Source: Galeopsis tetrahit (lineage: Eukaryota > Streptophyta > Magnoliopsida > Lamiales > Lamiaceae). From it: 64,000 nt of DNA. The position numbers and the translations under genes were made by a program. The DNA is taken from assembly GCA_963675135.1 (NCBI GenBank), contig OY776129.1:11170201-11234200 (forward strand), written 5' to 3'. Positions 1 through 11,404 of this stretch are shown here, piece after piece. Every line of letters starts with the position of its first letter. Position 1 is the first letter of the stretch. The notes beneath the pieces are model-generated. The model was not told the origin of the DNA and ran no database searches. It saw only the letters and a list, made by a program, of their open reading frames with translations.

Positions 1-926
1 TAAATAGTGAAATACTTGCTTAGATCTAGAAAACTTAGAGCTAGATAATAAGCATGATCGAACACTGGCTCGATAAGAACTCTAATGATTTCAGTGAGGT
101 GATTGATGAACTTGTACTCAGCTGATGGGAGTTCTTACTTGTAAAGTTTTTGTAAGTTGTTACTTGAACAACATCTTCTATTTATAGATGATTTGAGGTC
201 GAACTAGCCGTTGCAATCAAATCTTTTAAGTATGGTCATGATCTTTGTCGATTTGATCATTTATACTTGTTCAGGTACAAATATTCCCATAAAAGGAATT
301 TGCATTTAATGCTATTGTACGAACATGACAGCCTTAGTCCAACTCAACTCACTAGCCGTGCTATCATCTTCTTATTGGTCAGCTAGGTTGGTTAGACTAT
401 TAGTCTTGTTCTCAGATGAGTCTGTCAGATGAGATCCAACATTCTTTTTGTATGTAAGGTTGTTGCCTTCTCTTCAATGCATTATGTTATCTATCAATCA
501 GATGAACAATTCTTCTTTAATGTGATAGGCTTGGCAAGATCTTCTAAGACTTGAAGTCCATATCAGCTGGCATAAGCATTCGACTGATTTCATGAAGTTA
601 CTATCAGCTGACTAAGGTATAACCTTGTAATCTGATTTTACTTATGAACTTCCTCGTCTTCTAGTCTTCAGTCTTCTACTTTTTAAATCTTGAGCATACG
701 CGTGTTTATCAAGATGTGGTATTAACTTATATACATACAACTGATTCCATATGACTAAAACTTAGATTATACTGTACTACTAAGCTTTATATGAATAACT
801 TGGGTAGCCTATACTTAGATTACAAATTATATTTCTAAAACTAGATTACATGATCTGTTTTGACTTTTGACCTTCAAAACTAACATATATCTAATCAGAT
901 CAGAGGGTAGGATGAATATCCCAACA
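1..926 (-). mobile_element. Copia-type LTR, cut by window edge
   Basis: Read on the minus strand this begins TGTTGGGATATTCATCC at 926, very like the LTR start of the complete copia element at 46034 (TGTTGGGATATGAATCC). A TATA-like TCTATAAATAG lies on the minus strand near 178-190, at a place comparable to the promoter of the other LTRs. The 3' end of the LTR and the rest of the element lie left of the window, so it cannot be told whether this is a solo LTR or the 5' LTR of an element extending leftwards. The family assignment rests on terminal similarity only. Confidence 0.65.
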
Positions 927-1161
927 TATGGAACTATGATGAACTTCATGATTGTGAACCGGGAAGAACTTGATATTGGTATTTGAATTGTAAACTTAAC
1001 TTGGTATTTGATATTAGTTGGTAGTTGATTTGTGTCTTGGTTTGGTTTTAGTGTGAAGAATGCTAGAAAAAATGTGTGCTATTATAGAGATGAAAATTTC
1101 TGGAAAAATCAAATTTTATGCAAGAAAATCGAACCAAGCAAAATTTTTATTCAATTCAAAT

Positions 1162-1201
<40 letters not shown>

Positions 1202-1552
1202 TTTGGTTGTGTTGCGTCCATAATGAACGCATACCAACACACAATTTTTATGATTTTTTTTTTAACTTTTTAAGTATTTTGAATTCAATTTTTTCTTCTA
1301 GTTGTTTCACCGCGTTTCTTAATTCATTTTCGTTAGAGAATAATAATTTTTTGTGTTTTTTAATTTTCCAAAATTGGAATGTAGATAAAAATTTAAAAAT
1401 AAATTATACGAAGTATTTTATATAAAGTGCGTTGTGAATTATCTTTTCACATTCTTTGTATTATTAGCTGCTTTGCTACCGTGAAAGTTCTTTGAGCTTA
1501 CATACAAACTCTTTATTTTGTGGAAAGTTTAAAGTCTTCTTCAATTACTTAT
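927..1552. other. AT-rich spacer with (TA)n microsatellite
   Basis: No gene is visible here. A pure TA dinucleotide tract runs from about 1169 to 1198. Short open frames crossing it are produced by the repeat and have no protein-like composition. Confidence 0.6.
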
Positions 1553-2222
1553 TACATTAAAATCTCTCTAAATTAATACTCTATAAATTAATAAACTCTT
1601 TAAAATAATAAAATCTTCCGATCCCAACTTGGGCTTTTGTAAAAAATCATCAAATTCGATAAGATAATAAGATAATAATTTTTCGGAAAATCCCTTTATA
1701 AATATTAGGTCCCATTAAAACTCTAAATTAATAATTCATAAATATTACAATTATAAATATTATAGTAATTTGCTAAAATATAAATTTATTGTACCTTGAC
1801 TAACTTTCAAATGATATTTTTCATCAATCTACTCTTGTAAATCTTTTTGAGTGCATGTGAGATGGTCTCTCTTATACTCACATAATGCTTTACGCATTTA
1901 ATCATTCATGAATGATTTTGCGATGTAGAAGACATGACTGGGTGTTATGAATGATTTTATTTCCATACTGAGATTTATATAGTAGAGTATATGTTTCATT
2001 CACTGAATATATTTAATTAGTTACAAAGAATTGATTGATGCATGAATATAATCAATGAAACATGTATGAATTCATTTATCTTCATTACATATGTACAATT
2101 TGCTGAATTTCAAAAGTCTCTCTTTTAATTAATACATATTAATTTATCGATAAATTAATACCTCTTTAAATTAATAAAATTTCATGATTTCAAGGTTATT
2201 AATTTATAGAAGTTTTACTGTA
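1553..2222. mobile_element. Inverted-repeat DNA element, family not identified
   Basis: The left end (TACATTAAAATCTCTCTAAA, then TTAATAC) and the reverse complement of the right end (TACAGTAAAACTTCTATAAA, then TTAATAACC) are imperfect inverted repeats about 670 bp apart. Both arms continue as AT-rich sequence with repeated TTAATTTATAGA-like motifs. There is no coding capacity inside. It looks like a non-autonomous terminal-inverted-repeat element, but no clear target duplication was found. Confidence 0.4.
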
Positions 2223-2764
2223 TATTGATGTTGCGGTGAATGTAACCATTCAGTACAACATTCTCTAATTTGTATACACGCATACTAATTAGCTATAAAA
2301 ATAGAAAAAGTATATTAACATAAAACAAATTATTTTATAAACAAAAAATAATACTAAACTTTATGTCCAGTCCTAGTAAATATTTTACTTCTAATTTCGA
2401 GGGAGGGCAGTAGGGGTTTTACTAACTCTAGCGATCGCGCTAGAATCAAATTAATTAAAATTGTATTCAATTGATCAAATTAAAATTGTATTCAATTGGA
2501 CACACATGAGACTTTATATAAATAATACTCCTATTATTTACACTTCTGAAATTGCTAAATACATTCCAAAATGATTAAACTCAATCAAATTGATTAACAC
2601 ATAAAAAACACAATTTTATATTGAAAAAACAATTCTAAGATTTATAAAATAAAACATTCCATCGTATTTCTTTTAATTCTTTATTTTAAAATTATTACTC
2701 ATACCTTATATTTAATTATTTTAATTTTAGAATGAAAAGTTTGGAGAAAAACATTTAAAATGAA

Positions 2765-2801
<37 letters not shown>

Positions 2802-2857
2802 AAAGTATAAGAGATAATTCCATTTTACATCTAAATCCATTAAATATTTACTTTTTC
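2223..2857. other. AT-rich spacer with (TA)n tract
   Basis: No gene is visible. A TA dinucleotide run of about 16 units occupies roughly 2767-2798, just before the U6-like sequence. Confidence 0.6.
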
Positions 2858-2867
2858 AATATACATC

Positions 2868-2959
2868 CCATTTCTCGATTTATGCGTGTCATCCTTGCGC
2901 AGGGGCCATGCTAATCTTCTCTGTATCGTCCCAATTTTATCGGAAGTCCCTTCCAGAGT
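2868..2959 (-). ncRNA. U6: U6 snRNA-like sequence, probably a pseudogene
   Basis: The minus strand from about 2950 to 2868 reproduces the core of plant U6 spliceosomal RNA. The ACAGAGA box, the AGC catalytic triad and the CGCAAGGATGACACGCATAA stretch are intact, and I see one change in the body (TTGGGACG for TTGGAACG). The 5' hairpin (about the first nine bases) is altered. The 3' end after AAATGG is replaced by unrelated sequence and lacks the T-run Pol III terminator. No upstream sequence element (RTCCCACATCG) or properly spaced TATA box is visible on the minus-strand 5' side. I therefore read it as a U6-derived pseudogene rather than a working gene. The high core identity suggests it is recent. 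Confidence 0.8.
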
Positions 2960-3044
2960 GATCCATTTAATTACATCATTTTTTTCCAATTTAATTATGT
3001 TCTTATTGTCGAAAAACTTTCTAATTCACCAGAAATATGAGTGT

Positions 3045-3690
3045 GTGAATTGAGGATTTCAGCGAATTGTTCAATTTACGTCCTTTAAGTTTGAATAATT
3101 TCATTTTAAGTTCCATAAATTAAAAAATCTAAAATCTGTAAATTAAAAAAAAAAACATAATTATTTAACTTTAAAGTAAAAATTCTAAATATTAAATATA
3201 AACAAAATCCAAAATGTGTAAATTAAAATTTCTAAAATAAAAAAACCTTAAAATGTGTAAATCTGAATATTTATAAAAAAAATTATTTTTTAATTTTCAA
3301 ATTTTACGTAAAATCTGTTTGGAACCAAAATATATAATTCATCTGAAATTCTCTAATCGATTAACACAGAAATCCGTTTCTTTCTTCTTTTTTTTTGGAT
3401 TAAATTTTACATAAATCTGTGTGGAACCAAAATCATTCTTCAGAGTTTATTTTAATTGAGCAATTTGGATTTTTAATTGGGTAGTTGGTTCAGTGTTTAT
3501 TTTAATATATTGGATAATCTATAATTTTTTATTTACTAGAATTTTAATTTACACATTTTTAGAATTTTAATTCTTTTAATTTTTAGAACTTATTATTTAA
3601 AGTATTTTGTTATTTTTATTTTTGGCAATTTTAAATATTTAATTTTCAAATATAAAGGGTGTTAATTGGACAATTCTCCGGAATTCCCGA
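3045..3690. mobile_element. Possible inverted-repeat (foldback/MITE-like) element
   Basis: A segment near 3053-3077 (GATTTCAGCGAATTGTTCAA) is an imperfect inverted match to 3662-3687 (its reverse complement reads GAATTCCGGAGAATTGTCCAA). The sequence between is AT-rich and non-coding. The match is short and no target duplication is clear. Confidence 0.25.
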
Positions 3691-3982
3691 TTCATTCCAT
3701 ATGTGCGACGCATACTCACATTTTTGACAAATTTAAAAGTTTTCTGATAAAAATGATGTAAATTAGAAAATAAGTGATCTAAATTAGACGTCCCTACATA
3801 TAAATTGAATTTTTTTTTTGAATATTTGAAGAATTTAAACTAAAATATGTCTATGTTATTGGACGTAAAATGAAATTATCTCAAAATTACAATGACAATG
3901 TCACCTCCGAGAATATAAACAATTGATAAATGTTTGTATGCATTAGGCGCATACTATCTAATTAGATTTTAAATGATGTATA

Positions 3983-4016
<34 letters not shown>

Positions 4017-4239
4017 TAAACTTAAAATTTAGACAATTTTATCCTTAATCATATGACATAGGGAAAATTTTTGAAGAATTAAAAAAAATAATTCACCAAA
4101 TAACATAAAAAAGATATGAGAGATGAATAATAACAATAATAATATTTTATTAATTTCTTTTAGAAGATATTTGAGTTAGGAAAATTGAAAAAGAATGAGA
4201 TAAAAATAATTAAAAGAATAAATAATTTGGAATAAGGCC
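3691..4239. other. AT-rich spacer with TA and T tracts
   Basis: No gene is visible. A TA dinucleotide tract at about 3979-3999 runs straight into a T-run of nearly 20 bases. Confidence 0.6.
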
Positions 4240-4503
4240 TAGTATATTAGATGGGTGGGAGAGTGTGTGTTGTGGCACAAACCAAAGTGGGGTCTGCCGT
4301 TTTGTTGTAAGAAGTGGTCTTCGAGTGTTGATGAAGGAGAAGCTTACAAATCTTACCGGCGGGCTTTACAAGACGATTCATTATTGGAGAATTACATTAG
4401 GCATGCATGCACTAAGGAGAATTTGGAGTATGAGACCAACTTGGTGAGACATAATGTCAATTCTGTGGCATATGATATTGCTAGGGTCTCGTTCTGTTGG
4501 TAG
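4240..4503 (+). pseudogene. Possible remnant of a LINE RNase H tail
   Basis: A short open stretch of about 80 codons ends at 4503. Its last part (VRHNVNSVAYDIARVS) resembles the end of the plant RNase H-like domain found in LINE reverse transcriptases and related host proteins (R..N.vAh.lAr). No catalytic acidic residues or upstream reverse-transcriptase sequence are present. There is no convincing start codon. The similarity is short, so this is a weak call. Confidence 0.2.
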
Positions 4504-5159
4504 TCTGTATACTTGGGTTGAACTTCTAAGTTTTGTGGACAGTTTTTTCAATTTTTGTTTTTCTTGCAATTAATATGTCTTTCTTTCATCTAATCTTACC
4601 ACAATTCTTTCATCGAATTTGAGTTCCCAACGCTAAACCCTTTCTTCCAACATTGTGCAATATATCTCTACTTCCACTCATTCCTTCCAACCCCAAAAGT
4701 TCGTAGTTTCTCTTCAAACTTTATAGCGTGATCAACCCTTTACTTGGCTCAGCCAATAGTCGGAAACCGTCGCACAGCTCCACCACAAATGTCTCCCCAT
4801 CCAGCTTATCCACCATTACAAGTCTAAAAATCTAACAATTAAAAAGTTAGATTTGTAGATCTACAAGTGATCTGATACAAGCCGTCATAGCACCGCGGTC
4901 GTCGCTACCATTTCATCTATCTTTTTCTTTAGATCCTTCATCAAAGTTAGGTAGTTTTTCAAAGTGTAGTCGGGATCAATAAGTAGATTCTCTCTGACGA
5001 CGACTGATCTGGTGAGTCATCTGTTGATCCTGTTTATTGTTTATTGTTTATTTTTCATTTTATGTTGATTATTTGCATGCGCTTTGTGGGTCTCTCTTCC
5101 CTACGTTGAGACTTATTTTGTTCTTTTGAGTTGAACTTGGTTATGGTTCTTAAGATCAT
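4504..5159. other. Spacer without recognisable gene
   Basis: Mixed-composition sequence with several stop codons in all frames. A moderately GC-rich patch near 4740-4920 (CACCGCGGTCGTCGC) may be degraded coding sequence, but nothing can be assigned. Confidence 0.4.
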
Positions 5160-5164
5160 CATAG

Positions 5165-5405
5165 TATTATGAATTAATATACAAGAATTAATTCTCCACA
5201 TCTCTAGAAGTTCTAACTTTTAAATAAGACGAAATTTTTTCATGGTATCAGAGTCTAAAGGTTTGCGTCCACACATCCTAGGTTCGATTCATGTTGAAAG
5301 CGATTCCAGACCACGAGTGAGGGGGAGTATTAAAAATTAATATACACGAATTAATTTTTCACCACTCTACAAATTCGAACATTTAGATGAGATGAAATTA
5401 TTTCA
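5165..5405 (+). mobile_element. Complete TRIM (miniature LTR retrotransposon)
   Basis: Two similar 78-bp terminal repeats (5165-5242 and 5328-5405) flank an 85-bp core. The core starts immediately with TGGTATCAGAG (5243-5253), the standard primer-binding site complementary to initiator tRNA-Met. It ends with the purine tract GAGGGGGAG just before the 3' repeat. A 5-bp target duplication, CATAG, lies at 5160-5164 and 5406-5410. There is no coding capacity. This is the architecture of TRIM/SMART elements, which depend on the enzymes of autonomous LTR elements. The repeats begin TATTA rather than the canonical TGTTA in both copies. Both contain ATTAATATACA(A/C)GAATTAA. Confidence 0.85.
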
Positions 5406-5438
5406 CATAGTGCTTGGTGGATTTTTGTCGTGACCTCG

Positions 5439-5538
5439 TTTTGAGAATGAGGACCTCGACGTTATTGTAGATAAAATGTTCACTCATCTTTGAGAATGAG
5501 GATCTGGATGTTATTGTACACAAAACATTCACTCGTCT
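5439..5538. repeat. 50-bp tandem duplication
   Basis: Two adjacent 50-bp units start with TTTGAGAATGAGGA(C/T)CT at 5439 and 5489 and differ at a handful of positions. They are non-coding. Confidence 0.75.
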
Positions 5539-6261
5539 TTCTACTTTTCACTTTCTCACGATTGAAGGGGACAATGATACTATATTAATCCGTCTCGAAG
5601 ATGTTGAACTTTAAATTGCACTCCTATTAACCATTAGTCTTATCTTGTACGGAAAAGGAAATACTCCATAGATATAAGGAATTTGGCTTGGCATGGAGGG
5701 GACCGCTTAGAAATAGGACTACTTTGAACATAACGGGGATCTCCTTCCCCAATTTTAGGCCAAAATCCAAACTATGTTCAATCTCTGTGGCGGAATTTCC
5801 TACATTAAAACGAATTATACCGGTAATTTTCACTTTTTATCATTTTAACACCGAGTAATTTTTTTTTATCAATTTAGTACATAATTTTTTATATTTTACC
5901 AATTTTAGTACATGAAATATTATTTATAAATTAATTTAAAATATCAAAATATGAAAAATAAGAAATATCTATTAATTAAAAATAAGAAAAATTATGTGCT
6001 AAATAGGAAAAAGTACGAGAATAATTTGATTATGGAAAAAAATTACTCCAGGAATTATATTTGATGTCTTAATGTAAAAAGATCATTTCCAAAATTATTT
6101 TCACAGTTCCTTATTTCTAAAATTAAGAAAAAAAAAAAAAAAAACTTCCTCACTTATTTTTAGCTAAGCTTTTGCTGACTTTCCGAATTTAGAATCTCTC
6201 TCTCTCCACTCACTACACTGTGAAAAAAAAGGGGGAAAAAAAACCCCACTTTTTATCTTCA
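5539..6261 (+). promoter_or_regulatory. Upstream region and 5' UTR of the GUN1 gene
   Basis: This holds the presumptive promoter of the gene starting at 6262. A (TC)n-rich stretch, TCTCTCTCTCTCC, at about 6196-6208 is typical of plant 5' UTRs and core promoters. It is preceded by an A-run near 6128-6144. No unambiguous TATA box at the right distance is visible. A GTG-initiated in-frame extension from 6220 exists but is not used here, because the first ATG is at 6262. Confidence 0.4.
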
Positions 6262-9200
6262 ATGGCCTCCTCAACTCCTCCACCGCACTGTACACTCACC
6301 ACCACCAAACCCTACCAGAACCACCACTACCACCACCCTCACCACAGCAACTCCTCCAACAAACACCATAACTGGCCCCCAAAAAAGGTCGTCATAAACA
6401 ATGTTTCTCATGCCGCCGCCGCCGCAAGGGCTCCTCCCCCCTCCGCCGCCGCTGTTGCAGGCCCCAAACTCTCATGCCTATCAGCGGCGGACTTCTCCGG
6501 ACGCCGTTCGACGAGATTCGTCTCGAAAATGCACTTTGGTCGCCCTAGGTCCACGGCCTCCAGCCGCCACTCACCAACCGCGGAGGAGGCGCTCCACCAA
6601 GCTATTAATTGCGGCGGAGATGGTAATTATATGGATAATGTTTTGCTTAGTTTCGAGTCAAAGCTTTGCGGTTCTGATGATTATACGTATTTGCTAAAGG
6701 AGCTGGGTAATAGAGGGGATTTAGCGAAAGTAATAAAATGTTTCGAATTCGCAATTACACGTGAAAAACGAAGAAATGAGCTGGGAAAATTGGCTAGTGC
6801 TATGATTAGTACTCTTGGTAGATTGGGTAAAGTTGATTTAGCTAAGAAAGTGTTTGGTAATGCTGTGAATGAGGGGTATGGGAATACAGTTTATTGTTAT
6901 TCTTCTCTGTTAGGTGCTTATGCAAAGAGTGGGTACTGTAATGAGGCTATTGCGGTCTTTGAGAGCATGAAAAACTTGGGCTTGAAGCCGAATTTAGTGA
7001 CTTATAATACTTTGATTAATGCGTGTGGGAAAGGGGGTGCTGATTATACAAGGGCATCGGAGATACTCAACGATATGTTAGAAAACGGGGTTCAACCGGA
7101 TAGAATTACCTACAATTCGCTTCTTGCTGTTTGTAGTGGTGCAGGGTTGTGGGACGATGCTAGGTATTTGTTTCGTGAGATGGAGTACAGGGGGATTAAT
7201 CAAGATATTTATACGTATAATACGCTCTTGGATGTTGCTTGTAGTGGTGGGCTAATGGATGAAGCTTTTGGGATAATGGCAGAAATGCCTACAAAGAATG
7301 TCTTCCCTAATGCTGTAACGTATAGCACTATGATTCGTGGGTGTGCAAAGGGGGGGAATCTCGAAAGGGCTTTGAATTTGTTCAATGAGATGAAGTTTGC
7401 AGGCATTAGGCCGGATAGAGTGTCGTATAATACTATGCTTGGTATTTATGCTAGTCTTGGTAGGTTTGATGATGCTTTAGCTGTTGGCAAGGAGATGGAG
7501 GGGATTGGGATTAAGAAGGATGTTGTTTTTTACAACGCTTTGTTGGATGGGTTCGGGAAACATGGGATGTACGGGAGGGTTAAGGAGCTATTTATGGAGA
7601 TGAAACAGGAGCATGTTCATCCTAATTTATTAACTTACTCTACCTTAATTAGTGTTTATTCGAAAGGGGGTTTATTGAAAGACGCGATGGAGGTTTATAT
7701 AGAATTTAAGAGGAGAGGTTTGAGGGCAGATGTGGTTTTCTACAGTAAGCTGATTGATGCCTTGTGTAAGAAAGGGCAGGTGGAGTCATCAGCGGTTTTG
7801 CTCGATGAGATGATGAGGGAAGGTATTCAACCTAATGTTGTTACCTACAACTCCATCATTAATGCCTTTGGTGTGTCGGAAACATTTGAAAATGTCGAAT
7901 CCCTGAAATTCGGACATAATCTTGACCTTGAGGGAGATGGTAAGGAGGATGACAGAATTATTGATGTCTTTAAGCAGTTGTCTTGTGGGAAATTGGTTAA
8001 TGGAAGGGCCAAAACAGACTTTCGATGTGTTTTGGGTGTTTTCCAGAAGATGCACGAGATGAAAATAAAACCTAATGTTGTCACCTTCTCAGCAATTCTC
8101 AACGCTTGCAGGTATACTTGTAATAATGTTTATGGATTTACATTATATATTGAAGTTCAAGTGATCAAGTGGCATTCTCTATAAGTACTAAAATCTTTGT
8201 TTGAATAAAGTTTGAGGGTTGAGTTATAGATTGTGGAATTTTGATTCATGAGTTGTGTGGTTGCAGTCGTTGTAGCTCGTTTGAAGAAGCTTCTTTGCTG
8301 CTTGAGGAACTACGTCTTTTTGATAATCAAGTTTACGGGGTGGCACATGGACTTCTGATGGGTTGTAATGACAGCACTTGGTCTCATGCTCTGTTACTCT
8401 TTGATGATGTGAAGCGCATGGATTCTTCAACAGCTTCAGCTTTTTACAATGCTTTGACCGACATGCTGTGGCACTTTGGCCAGGTAATCATCTACTTATC
8501 CAGTCACAATAAAATTCAATATAGTTTTAATTCATTTTCTATTAATCTAAATCAGAAAACATGGAGTTTTTCTGAATGGTTTAGCAGATATGAGTATGAC
8601 AAAACGTTGAAAGAGATCGTACATAAAAAAGCATCTGCCTTTTGAGCTATGGCCTATGTGTAGTCATTGAAGTTAATGCTCGTTTAAAGCTATTTAGAAA
8701 GATTTATGAAAACGCAAAGACATGAAATGATAGTATATGCCTGACTTCTTATAGATGGGGATTGAACAATGGTAGATATTTGGATTTACCTTTTAAGGTT
8801 TCTGTTTGAAATTAGTAATGACAAATTCATTGAAAGTTGTAAGATTTTATGAAGCAGGGTTTGACGTCAGAAAAAAAAAATTCACACAATAGAGCGTTTG
8901 TAAGATTTTCATTTTATATTTCTTTTCCAGAACAATTGAAAGAGCTGGAAGATTTTTGTATTAAAATTTTTGTTTTATATTTATTTGTGTTTCCCAGAAA
9001 CGGGGTGCTCAGCACGTGGTGCTTGAAGGAAGACGTCGAGAAGTATGGGAAAATACTTGGTCGCCTTCTTGCCTGGACTTGCATCTCATGTCATCAGGCG
9101 CTGCACGAGCAATGGTCCATGCTTGGTTACTTAATATACGCTCCATTGTCTTCGAAGGCCATGAGTTGCCTAAGCTCCTAAGGTATTTCTTCTATCCATC

Positions 9201-9944
9201 ACTCATCTGAAATCATATTTTTTTCACAATTCATTTGGATAGTTTGGATTTTGGTAGGAACAAAGGTAAGCGAGTAATGAATGCATTAGAAAGAAATTAG
9301 GAGCAGCCCCAACAATCAAGAAAAACAGGAAAAAAAACGTTTAAAATGCTGGTCTTGACATGTGCATAGGAGAAATGTAGATAAAAAAAAGGGACGGAAC
9401 AAGGGTGGTGGGGTGACGGGAAGGGTGGGTGCATCCCAGGTCCAGTAATTTCCTGGCTGGGGGTTTCTGGATAGGCCAACCCCGTCTCAGACCCGCCCCG
9501 GTGTTATCCCTAAACATCTCAAAATATCATTAGTCCCCCATACATTTCAGTGTTTTATTGATTTAGCCCCCCAAGTGTTTCTTAAATATTTCGTTTAACT
9601 CCGTCCTTGAACGTGACAACCTAATATGGGTAGTAGAAACTATTAAAAAGATGCATGTTTCTTAAATATAAATGCGAACATGCTCGTAAAATTGCAGCAT
9701 ATTAACTGGATGGGGCAAGCACAGCAAAGTAGTAGGGGACGGTGCCCTGAAACGTGCGATTGAAGCTCTGCTCGTGAGTATAGGTGCGCCGTTTCAGGTG
9801 GCCAAGTGCAATATCGGGAGGTTCATATCAGAGGGGTCCGTTGTGGCGGCGTGGCTGAGGGAATCGGGCACGCTAAAAGTGCTGGTTCTTCAGGATGCTA
9901 GAACCACTAATCCTCTTCCTGAATTACAAGCATTGCCATTGTAG
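6262..9944 (+). CDS. GUN1: GUN1, plastid pentatricopeptide-SMR protein (4 exons)
   Basis: Exons are 6262-8111, 8267-8483, 8998-9182 and 9698-9944, all with GT..AG introns and phases that join to an 832-residue protein. The N-terminus is rich in Ser, Pro and His, as expected of a chloroplast transit peptide. It is followed by the signature FSGRRSTRFVSKMHFGRP and LSFESKLCGSDD. About eleven PPR repeats span roughly residues 173-540, with one more near 606-640. The C-terminal SMR domain (about 714-820) has LDLH at 715-718 and LTGWGKHS at 753-760. The order and wording match Arabidopsis GUN1, the plastid protein that relays organelle status to nuclear genes and influences plastid protein homeostasis and tetrapyrrole metabolism. 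Arabidopsis GUN1 is about 918 residues; the difference is mostly a shorter N-terminus. The start MASSTPP agrees with the Arabidopsis MASTPP start. No frameshift or internal stop is seen, so the gene looks functional. Confidence 0.93.
8112..8266 (+). other. GUN1 intron 1
   Basis: 155-bp intron with GTATAC donor and TTGCAG acceptor, splitting a Ser codon (AG|T). Reading through the donor gives a false C-terminus that ends in the intron, so splicing is required to reach the SMR domain. Confidence 0.9.
8484..8997 (+). other. GUN1 intron 2
   Basis: 514-bp intron between WHFGQ and KRGAQ, with GTAATC donor and TTCCCAG acceptor, in phase 0. Confidence 0.85.
9183..9697 (+). other. GUN1 intron 3
   Basis: 515-bp intron with GTATTT donor and TTGCAG acceptor, splitting a Ser codon (AG|C) inside the SMR domain just before ILTGWGKHS. 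Confidence 0.85.
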
Positions 9945-9984
9945 TTATTGATGTACAACGTTTGCTGAGGCTTTTCTGGTGTGT

Positions 9985-9990
9985 AATAAA
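9985..9990 (+). terminator. Poly(A) signal of GUN1
   Basis: AATAAA lies 41 bp after the stop codon, followed by T-rich sequence (TTCTTTTTTATTGC). This is a plausible near-upstream polyadenylation element. Confidence 0.6.
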
Positions 9991-10351
9991 TGTAATATAA
10001 ACTTCTTTTTTATTGCTTTCGCTTTCTTAACAACCACCATGTGCGTTTGCCGCCATTTTTCAGGATCATATTATTTTGTAAGAAACCTTTATTAGTATAG
10101 TATATTGGGTGGATCATTTGCAACGTTCAATTGGTGTAATTTTAATTATTTACAAATTTTCAACTAAGCAATTTTGTAAAATCTTGTTTGGACCAGTTTA
10201 ATCGGGAAATTGATTTGCATTTTATTTTTATTTTATAATGATATTAGTTATTTTATTCACTTTGTTATAAATAGTTTGTAGTTTTAGATTTTTCACACAA
10301 TTTAAGAAAATTATTGAATAACAATAAATATGTATAAGGTGACATTTTTTT
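9991..10351. other. Spacer downstream of GUN1
   Basis: AT-rich sequence without a recognisable gene. It probably includes the end of the GUN1 3' UTR. Confidence 0.5.
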
Positions 10352-11404
10352 TGAGGAAATATTTGTTTTATTCCTCTAACTTTGAGTTATTCCAAAATAA
10401 ATCCTTTAAATTTTTAACTTTACAAAATACATCCTATATCTTACAAGCTATTAATTTTTGTCCCTTTTTAAATCTATTTTAGTCCTTTAAGTTTAAACTC
10501 CAATTTTAATTATTTAAATATAATAAAATCTAAAAACTTTAATAAAATTTAAAAAAAAAAAAAACTATTTTAATGTATAATTTTTTTAAAACATCATTAA
10601 AATATATATTTTTTAAAATTAAATAAAAACATCATTAAAATCTTTCTACCTAGCTATTTTTTCCTAATTAATAAAAAATATAAAAATTTGAAAATAAAAA
10701 TAAAAATATATACTAAAATCTAAAAAATTGAAAGAGAGTTATAAATATATTAAAAAAAATGGACAACTCCAACTACCCCTGTCATATTCCCCAAATGTAA
10801 ATTATAGTATGATTTATATAATAAATTGAACGAGATTATACGAGATTTTATGTATCCGTAGACCTCCCATCCAAGAAATTATTTCCCGAACTAAATTGAA
10901 CACAAGTATAATTAAATCTAAACTCTATAAGTAATTACTGTGATAAACATAATATTAAATCATATAAAAACGCATTCCAATTAATTTAATGCACATTTAT
11001 TAAGTTTTGAAATTCTTATTTAAGCTTGTTTGATAATTATAAGAGTAGAACTCAAACGAGCTTTAATCGAGTCGAAATTAATTTAAACCCTAAACCCGTG
11101 TCATAATCCCTAAATGTAAATTATAAATTATTATATAAATCATTATATAAATCAAATAATTTACATTTGGAGAATATGACCGGGGTAGTTGGAATTGTCC
11201 CTTTTTTTAATACATATTTATAATTTTCTTTCAAATTTATAGATTTTAGTATATATATATTTTTATTTTCGGATTTTTATATTTTTAATTAATTAGGGAA
11301 AAATGACTAGGTAGAATTTGAGCATAATTAAGATTTTGATGATGTTTTTATTTAATTTAAAAAAATATATATTTTAATGATGTTTTAAAAAATATATACA
11401 TTAA

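Noticed and set aside
2868..2959. Functional U6 gene
   Set aside because: There is no upstream sequence element, TATA box or T-run terminator on the minus strand, and the 5' hairpin is altered.
5243..5292. tRNA-derived SINE (box A TGGTATCAGAG, box B GGTTCGATTC)
   Set aside because: Matching 78-bp terminal repeats, a purine tract and a 5-bp target duplication explain the region better as a TRIM element.
6220..6261. GTG-initiated 14-codon extension of GUN1
   Set aside because: Plant genes rarely start at GTG, and the ATG at 6262 matches the Arabidopsis N-terminus.
8112..8184. Read-through C-terminus after exon 1 of GUN1
   Set aside because: It is intron sequence. A good donor (AG|GTATAC) and the continuing homology in exon 2 show that splicing is required.
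10344..10352. ATTTTTTTT as firm proof of a Mutator element
   Set aside because: It is kept only as support, because a T-run can match by chance; the call rests mainly on the long inverted arms.
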